Origin: Simmondsia chinensis
Taxonomy: Eukaryota > Streptophyta > Magnoliopsida > Caryophyllales > Simmondsiaceae
NCBI GenBank assembly: GCA_018398585.1
Contig: JAGTTD010000019.1
Location: forward strand, 1,463,702-1,527,701
Length of the DNA stretch: 64,000 bases
Direction of reading: 5' to 3'
A program made the position numbers and the translations under genes. This document shows, in pieces, positions 57,240-64,000 of this stretch. The first letter of the stretch is position 1. The number at the start of each line of letters is the position of its first letter. Below the pieces are notes generated by a model. The model was not told where the DNA came from and ran no database searches. It was given only the letters and a program-made list of their open reading frames with translations.

Positions 57240-60200
57240 TGACATGATTTTTGACGGTTTGATTATGTGAGATGCAATTGATCTAAATACAACTACCTAT
57301 TTGCCCAATTTCACCCGTAACCCGAGTATTACAAACTTAATCAGCAACTTAATGATAATTTACTCTTATTATACAAATCACAAATAGACCGGCTTAACAA
57401 AATTAAAAATATAAGGACTAGTTTCACATAATGATAAAGTACAGATGCATATTATGATTCATAAAATAATTACTTTAATTCAATATAACTTTTTATAATC
57501 CATTAATTTTCTACCATATCGTTGAAGCAACGAGATTTTACTTTTGAACGTAAATCCACTTTCGTAACAAAAAAAACCGTACATCCATTAAATTTAATCA
57601 AAATTATACGTAATCATTTCAAAAATTAGCTGCTAACCCTTAAATTCTCAACACCGACCTTAGGTGCCTATATTATGCAAGTATTAATATAAGGCTCGTC
57701 ATGTTAGCTAGTGCAAATATAATGCTTCCTTTAGACACATTTTCCTTCTCGAATTGTCATTTTTCCTGTTTACTTTTGCATATTAATCTTTTAAAAAATT
57801 TTATATATAAATCGATTCTAAAATATCTCCGATCCCATTTATGTACTCAAAGTTAGGTGCTTGTCATTCTTGGATGATTTGGTGCATATGTCAAATTGTC
57901 CAAAATGAAGAAACATCTTTAAAAAAGTACATATGTACAAGAAAATCAAAAGCCTAAAATTGGAAATTATCGGATTCATGTTAGAATCATGTCACGTTAT
58001 ATTGTGTCTACTAATACGTGTCATGTTTTAGTTGCATTATTATGTTGTGCAATATTTTACAAAAATAAAGCTTTGTTCGGTTAAGTATAAGAGAAGTTGT
58101 GTTTCTTTGAAAAAAATTTACTTTGAGAAAGATTTTCTAAGAAAAATTAAATTCCAGCACTTGTGGTTTTTCGTTGTTTGTTTTAATAAAAAATATGCTC
58201 TCACCTAATGATGTTTGTTTGTTTGGTTAAAAAAAAAATGTTACAAATTGTCATATAAGTTGTTATAGGACCGAATAAGTACCAATAAAAAAAAAATTCA
58301 AAACCCGAGCAAAATAAACGAATCCAACTTGAACTCTAAATCTTCCTTGTTGAAGGCAATCTCTTTGGAGCGTAGACTTTATTCTCACCCAATTATCGAA
58401 TTGGCGAATATATCCTACTTACACAGTGAATCAGTGGATACTTTTTATTGATGGCTCGACCTACTGTATTGATCTGAACCCGCGTTATATATATTAAAGT
58501 AAAAGTACAAAAAGGGTACATGTAAGATCGTGCCATGTACTTTGCATGGTGGCCAGTCAACTTGCTTACATAGTGAGTAATCATGAACTATGTTACGCGG
58601 ATCAAATGTAACAAAAACAATGCGCGGTCCACTTCTCTAATAAAAGTATACTAGTGTAATCTCGTGTGATTTATGGAGGGTATTTATATTTTAAAAAAAA
58701 TTAGTATGTCATATCGACATTGTTATCATTGTTTCAAATTTAGATTATCATTTTTAGCTTCTTATTAATAACATAACATTTTTTTTCAAATGGTCTCGAT
58801 TTTATGAAATTAATTACGTTTGAATACTAGACTACTGAGATTACTTGAATTAAGAAATGGAGGAATTTGGGGTGGGGATAACTTTGTAATAATATAGGTA
58901 ATAATAATAACATAAAAGCACAGCGTAATATACAACAACAATAATAAATCCAGTGCCTCAAGGAAAAAAACATAGCATAATATATAGAAGGAAAATTATC
59001 ATTTAGGTACCTCGCAGTTTGGACGCTTAGTACTAGGAAATTATAATATATTGGGAATACTTTGAGTTTTAAATATTTTATCAATTAGGTATTCTGAAGG
59101 TTTAAAATTTTATTAATCAAATATCTGTTTGTCAAAATTCAATAGATATTTGTTGGAAAATGCTAAAATTTTACACAATTTTGACAATATATTAGGATTT
59201 TCATTAGAATTTGATATTTCTTCAAAAGATGTGAAAATAACACAACATATTGTGGCAATATTTACATGATTATTTTGTAAAATTTGCTCAATTTTTTATG
59301 AAAATATTGAGATTATTTATACATATATATATGTATAAATTTTTTGTGTAAAATTGGACAAACTGTTACAAAAATTCATTAAATTCTAATATAGGTATTT
59401 ATATGATAAAATATTTAAATCTTTTTATCTATTTAAACGTAAGGGTACCTAAATGATAAATGTTGAAACCTTGGCGTATCTAAATGATAATTTTTCGACT
59501 ATATCTATATAATTTATGTTTGTAGTAAATATATTACTTAAAAATAACTATTGAACATAACTTTATAATCTAACTCTATATATATATATATATATATTAT
59601 TTAATTTATGAACATATATGTTTGATAGTAAAGAATGTGATTTAAGAGGGCTCCATATTGAGAAATATTACCATCCTGGTTCATGACAGCTTTCATGGTA
59701 TTGCACAATTTTGTAAATCAATAATTTATGTGTACTTTAATTTTTAAAAAATAGCTTTCACATTTGAAACGTGGTGCTCTACAATTAAAAATTTATGTTT
59801 TTCTTTTTTTTTTTTCTCTTCGGTTTCCCTCAAAAATTGAGCTGAGCACTTTGCATAACTCGTCTGGTGAAGTGGGTTTTCGTCCGACCATTTAAGTTAT
59901 AAAATACATCATAAAATATTTTTATCTCGGAAAACGTTTATAGAAGTCATTGGATTTTGTTTTTTGGCTAATACAAGTAGAAAATGTCATTATTATTTTT
60001 TATCCTTGTTGATCTTTTTGATTATATATATACTATCTCGCTCACCCTTTGGCAAAAATATCATTATTATTTTTCAAAAATTTATGAGTTACCGAGGTAG
60101 GCGCCCCTAGTCGTTGTTTAACATTGGCTCCGCTAGTGCCTAGGTCACCTAAGACGATTCTAAAACGTTCAACAAAATTGAATTTAACGAGTTGTTAATG

Positions 60201-60645
60201 AATTTTTATATGATTCCATGCTCGAATCTAGAAAAATCTTTGGGGTTGGTTTTTGCTTCTACAAATTTTTGAATTTCGTATTGCATCATTTTTGCTATCT
60301 ATTGTAAAAAAAGAATCTACAAAAATTAAGAGTTAGCTAGTATAAAGATTTTATGAATCATTAAAACTATCTTATTGAAGAGGAGGAGCGATAGTGTTAT
60401 GGAGGCTGCAAAGTGTATTGGTGCCAAGCGCACATAAGAATATGGGAAAAACTTGGTTTAATTTATGAACGTGATGAAACGAATATAGTTGAGTTATTTG
60501 CAAGGATGGAATAGGGTTTCAGGTGTTTTGATCCACTGTCAATCTCATCTCCAGTTTTGGTATGGTTGGCTCGTTTCAGCTTGTGGTATTATATACATGT
60601 AATGTCTGTTAAATTCTTTCTGCCTTTTTTTTGTTTTTTGTTTTT
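57240..60645. other. Gene-free AT-rich stretch
   Basis: No gene is recognised. A short SINE tail on minus (CCTTGAGGCACTGG then TTATTGTTGTTG) lies at 58932-58962. (TA)n is present at about 59578-59596. Confidence 0.55.
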
Positions 60646-60666
60646 GTCCTATTTTTCTGTTTTGAC

Positions 60667-60848
60667 GACCTTACTTGAACAGGATCTGTTCTATAGGCTC
60701 GTACTTCTGTATCCTTGAGTTCTAAGGAGACAGGAACCTATTGAAACAGCCTCCTTTCCACTCGGAATGGGTAAGGCTGCGTACATCCACCCCTCTCAGA
60801 CCCTGCTTTTTGCGGGAGCCGCAAGGTACTGGGACTGTTGTTGTTGTT
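60667..60848 (+). mobile_element. SINE with ~20 bp target-site duplication and non-5S head
   Basis: The body contains GGTAAGGCTGCGTACATCC, CTCAGACCCTGC, GCGGGAGCC and five TTG repeats. The words around it (60646-60666 and 60849-60869, containing TCCTATTTTTCTGTTTTGAC) are identical over 20-21 bases. The head (GACCTTACTTGAACAGG) is not 5S. It is a well-preserved, apparently recent insertion. Confidence 0.8.
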
Positions 60849-60971
60849 GTTGTCCTATTTTTCTGTTTTGACTTGACTACTTTTGTATTTGTTCCGTGAC
60901 CTTCTCTTTTATATGGGTTAACTATGACCTTATTTGTATGAGCTACCAATTTTGTATTACAATCACGTCGT

Positions 60972-61003
<32 letters not shown>

Positions 61004-61012
61004 CTAATAATT
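60972..61012. repeat. (AAT)n/(ACT) microsatellite
   Basis: An imperfect trinucleotide array of AAT with ACT interruptions. Confidence 0.75.
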
Positions 61013-61259
61013 TGAAATAGAATGCGTTGACATAAGTAGATAAAAGTACAAAGTTGTCAATTGTCAGTTGTCAGAAAAATAAAAAAGAAATAAATAATCA
61101 ATGAAAATATGACTTGTACCACCTTAGCCTAGCGAGTACTACAATATATACTCCCGCGTTTGAATAGACCTCAGGATACTAAGGTAGTGGAATGTTCCAC
61201 TAAACTTTTGCCCTTTTTTTTTCCCGATAAGTAAGATGCAAGTTTAACAAAACAGAAGT

Positions 61260-61680
61260 GTAGGATAGGGCTCGAAGGCAAGTAATAACGAGACAATTGA
61301 ACTTGTTGGAAAGTTCATATAATAAAGCATAAGCGAAAGAGAAAGTCAACAAACCAACGAAGCAAACAACACTAGTATTTACGTGAAAATCCTCTCAACT
61401 AGAGGGGAAAAACCACTACACAATTATCATCCTCATCAATTATCAAGTCACCAATCCTCTCTAAGTGTAACAATTGTATGGCGAGTTATCAACCCTTTTT
61501 AATATAGCTTTTGTATTGCGAGCCACCAACCTTCTCAAATTTTAGCATTGAAAAGAGGAAACTACAAAAACTTTCTCGACTCTCAATCAAACATCTCTCC
61601 CCCTACCCGAGGATAAATAATATCTTAACAGAACTAATGCCCGAACTCCAACAGAAAGTTAAATCCATAACCCAAACACC
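61260..61680. mobile_element. LTR-like remnant
   Basis: It contains ATTTACGTGAAAATCCTCTC and ACCAATCCTCTCTAAG words of the kind seen in Copia LTRs. It is non-coding and related in style to 63210-63800. Confidence 0.35.
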
Positions 61681-62289
61681 CCAAAGCTAAAGATATTACT
61701 ATTTTTAGATACCATTTCTTTTACGATACATTGAAAAAAAAAAAAAGATCTTTTACGACACTCTTATTTTCGTTTGGATTTTTTTACTTTTTATTATGTG
61801 TTTCCTCAATTTTGTTAGGGTTATTTTTATTTAGGTTTTTGAATTTTATCTATTATTTTAATTTATTTCCTCTACTTTTAATGATTTCAGCTTAATCTGT
61901 GTATATTTTAAATATGGCTACATTAGTTCTATGATGAGATTAAAATTAAGTTAACAATATAATTTTGAACGAGTAGGTCATAATTGGGGGTCAATAAATG
62001 GGTTTGTATTACGTTAGGTGCACCTTATGCGTTATGTTGATCACTTAGTTTGAATTTTCACTATATGACTAGATCGAAACAATTTAAATTGTTCGATGAT
62101 TAAATTGATACAACTAAAATTATGAAGAGTGAATTGACACAATAAACAAAGCATGAGAATTATTGATGTAAATAACTCTATTATGTTGTCCATTTTATAT
62201 TTCCCCTCTTAATTATAATGTGGAATTATAGCTTATTTTAAACCTTAATTTTAATTTTTCGATGACCAGTTTCATCGATAGCTCTCTTC

Positions 62290-62700
62290 TTTGTTCTTTA
62301 CAACACATTACCGGTCCTCGCGGTCGGATTTATAGACCATCAACATTAGAATTAGGATATCAAACCCTTTAGACTGGCGCATTGTCAATGATGTCTATAT
62401 GAAGCTCACAACAAGAGCACTCTGGGAAACACCGTGGAAACACTGCTTGGATCAATCTTTTGCCTAGCAAAAGGAGATGCCTGAGGAACTTCTTGTCATT
62501 TATCTGGAGGGATCTCTAGTCAACGATTACATGTGTTAGTCACAGTCTAGTTATTGTCCCTGCTTTGATATCTGCTGAGGAATTAGCATTCTATGTCCTT
62601 CATGACCTGCCCGCTTATCCAGTTTTAAACAAGGCGTATCTCGATGATTTGCACATATTACCTAGCATCTTATCGGCTTATAAGACATATTAATTGCTAC
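62290..62700 (+). pseudogene. Degraded Copia gag-like relic
   Basis: Broken frames give pieces such as TRALWETPWKHCLDQSF, VNDYMC and SAEELAFYVLHDLPAYP, which resemble the capsid-like part of Copia/UBN2 proteins (ALW..L, eeLv.yiL.gLp). Stops and frame changes interrupt it. Confidence 0.35.
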
Positions 62701-62929
62701 ATACATCCTTTTGGATCCAAGTCCAACTAGACGTTGTTTTACAAACTATTTGCAAGAAAGATAATAGAGTCGAAATATGCATGTTATTTCGATTAACCAT
62801 GTGTTGCACACCAGATTTAGTAAAGTTGATCAATCAAGCAAGCACAATGTTTGGAAAGTAGCACATTCTGTATTCTTACTACAATTATGGTATCTCATCA
62901 CATGTTGAAACATAACTGGCAGTGGTTAG

Positions 62930-63145
62930 GGGTGTAAATGATCCGAGCCGCTCGTGAGTAGCTCGTGAGTAGCTTGTGAGTAGCTCGAATAAAACTCAAC
63001 TCGAACTCGAATTGACCGAGTTCGAGTATCAAAAGATACTCGATTAATAAACGAGTACTAGATACTCGATTAAGTACTCGACTCGATACTCGAATTGGTA
63101 CTCGACTAGATACTCGACTCGTTACTCGACTTGATACTCGACTCA
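62930..63145. repeat. TAGGGGTGTAAATGA / (ACTCGA)n repeat
   Basis: It starts TAGGGGTGTAAATGATCCGA and then contains many ACTCGA, GATACTCG and GAGTAGCTCG words. The open frame it creates (MSRVSSRVTS...) is an artefact of the repeat. Confidence 0.6.
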
Positions 63146-63209
63146 TATAAAGTAGTTCTTGTTAAGTTTTAGGTCGTATTCCTAGGGTTTAAACTTATTA
63201 ACTTTAGTT

Positions 63210-63800
63210 CTTAAAAAACGTCAAAAACAACAAGCATTCAACACTTCAGATCTTGTTCAAGAAACCTGTAACTGTAGTTTAGAAAGATTCATCCAACACC
63301 GAACACATGCACAGAAAACACAGCGATAACAACGAGATTTTACGTGGTTCAACCTTTAAAGAAGGACCTACTCCACGGCTCCCTATTTCTAGGGAAGTCT
63401 ATCCACTATAAGTCGAGTTCAAGTATTACAGACCAGACTTCAACGATATACAACTTTATACAAACCGATCCTTAAGGCTTCTACTACAGAAACCTAAAGA
63501 CGAACGAAAGTAAAGAGTAAGGGAAGAGAAAGCTCACAACCGAAGCCTACAAGGCTTCATACGTGCTCCAAACTACCAAGATTTGAACGAGCAAGCCTTA
63601 ACACCCACGGATTTACTCAATCGCCTTCGATCGCCTCAAGATCGCTAGAGCAAAATGAAAAGAGGCGGTGGCTGAAGAGAAATCAGAGAGAAATGCAAAA
63701 GCGTACGGCAAACCCTAAAAAGGGTCGGTATATATAGGCAGCAGAACCTCGATCCGTGGCAAGGCTCCAGGTTCAATCTCGGCCGTTCGTACGAACTAGA
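63210..63800. mobile_element. LTR-like remnant
   Basis: AGATTTTACGTGGTTCAACC and GACCTACTCCACGGCTCCC are words typical of plant Copia LTR/leader regions. No coding part is seen up to the right edge. Confidence 0.4.
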
Positions 63801-64000
63801 TCTACGGTCCATAAAAGCCCACAAGAAACACAAATAGTTGTCCCGGATGGCTGATGCGTGGCGACCACTAATAACAGATTCTGGGAAGCTTCCTTGAGAA
63901 GCTTTGGGCAGCGGGTAGTGGCACGGGCAGGTAAATTTAGCACACGGGCAGGGGCAGCAACGTCATCTTACCACTTTACCTTATTTTAAATGAATTTTAA

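Noticed and set aside
62898..63146. Minus frame with repeated SRVSSRV
   Set aside because: It is produced by translation of an ACTCGA-type repeat; no family resemblance.
1..64000. CRISPR array, operon-type or phage-like system
   Set aside because: The genes have introns and the sequence is plant nuclear; no regularly spaced direct repeats of CRISPR type are seen.

Overview
The window reads as nuclear DNA from a flowering plant. It is AT-rich and gene-sparse, its genes carry many GT-AG introns, a ribosomal-protein promoter has telo-box and TGGGCC elements, and the intergenic space is full of foldback MITEs, SINEs, LINE and LTR remnants and (TA)n arrays. All recognisable genes are dicot-type. 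The recurrent 3' tail of the SINEs and LINEs (a core like GGTAAGGCTGCGTACATC, ending in TTG repeats) is of the kind common in asterid genomes, so an asterid eudicot is likely; the species cannot be fixed from the sequence.

Seven protein-coding genes can be supported by following reading frame and phase across splice sites. In order: (1) 461-3383, minus, a C2H2 zinc-finger protein running off the left edge; (2) 9294-14758, plus, a long coiled-coil protein of the At3g49055-like group; (3) 17535-21974, minus, a seven-exon prolyl-4-hydroxylase-like protein with a C-terminal ShKT domain (P4H12 type) that lacks one iron-binding histidine; (4) 23986-28973, minus, a class 3 / diacylglycerol-lipase-like alpha/beta hydrolase; (5) 33619-35777, plus, ribosomal protein eL36 with a 5' UTR intron; (6) 40209-44953, plus, an SDR-family oxidoreductase of the FOREVER YOUNG (FEY) type; (7) 46395-51264, minus, a cytochrome P450 of the CYP715 family. 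Every listed exon series closes without a frameshift. The genes do not form an obvious pathway; they look like an ordinary euchromatic neighbourhood.

From 51.4 kb to the right end no gene is visible. That part and the other intergenic spaces and introns hold mobile-element debris. The most interesting component is a family of about 220-245 bp elements whose 5' half is 5S rRNA (both strands, several flanked by 14-18 bp target-site duplications) and whose 3' tail matches the 3' end of an RTE-like LINE fragment in the eL36 intron. They look like 5S-rRNA-derived SINEs mobilised by an RTE LINE. Other TSD-flanked copies share the tail but have non-5S heads.

A second notable structure at 38.06-39.6 kb is a MITE interrupted by a 5'-inverted L1-type LINE with a perfect 13 bp target-site duplication and a poly(A) tail. 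An uninterrupted sister MITE at 30.54-30.9 kb lets the insertion be read directly. Several near-perfect hairpins in introns of the FEY and P4H genes are also worth attention.
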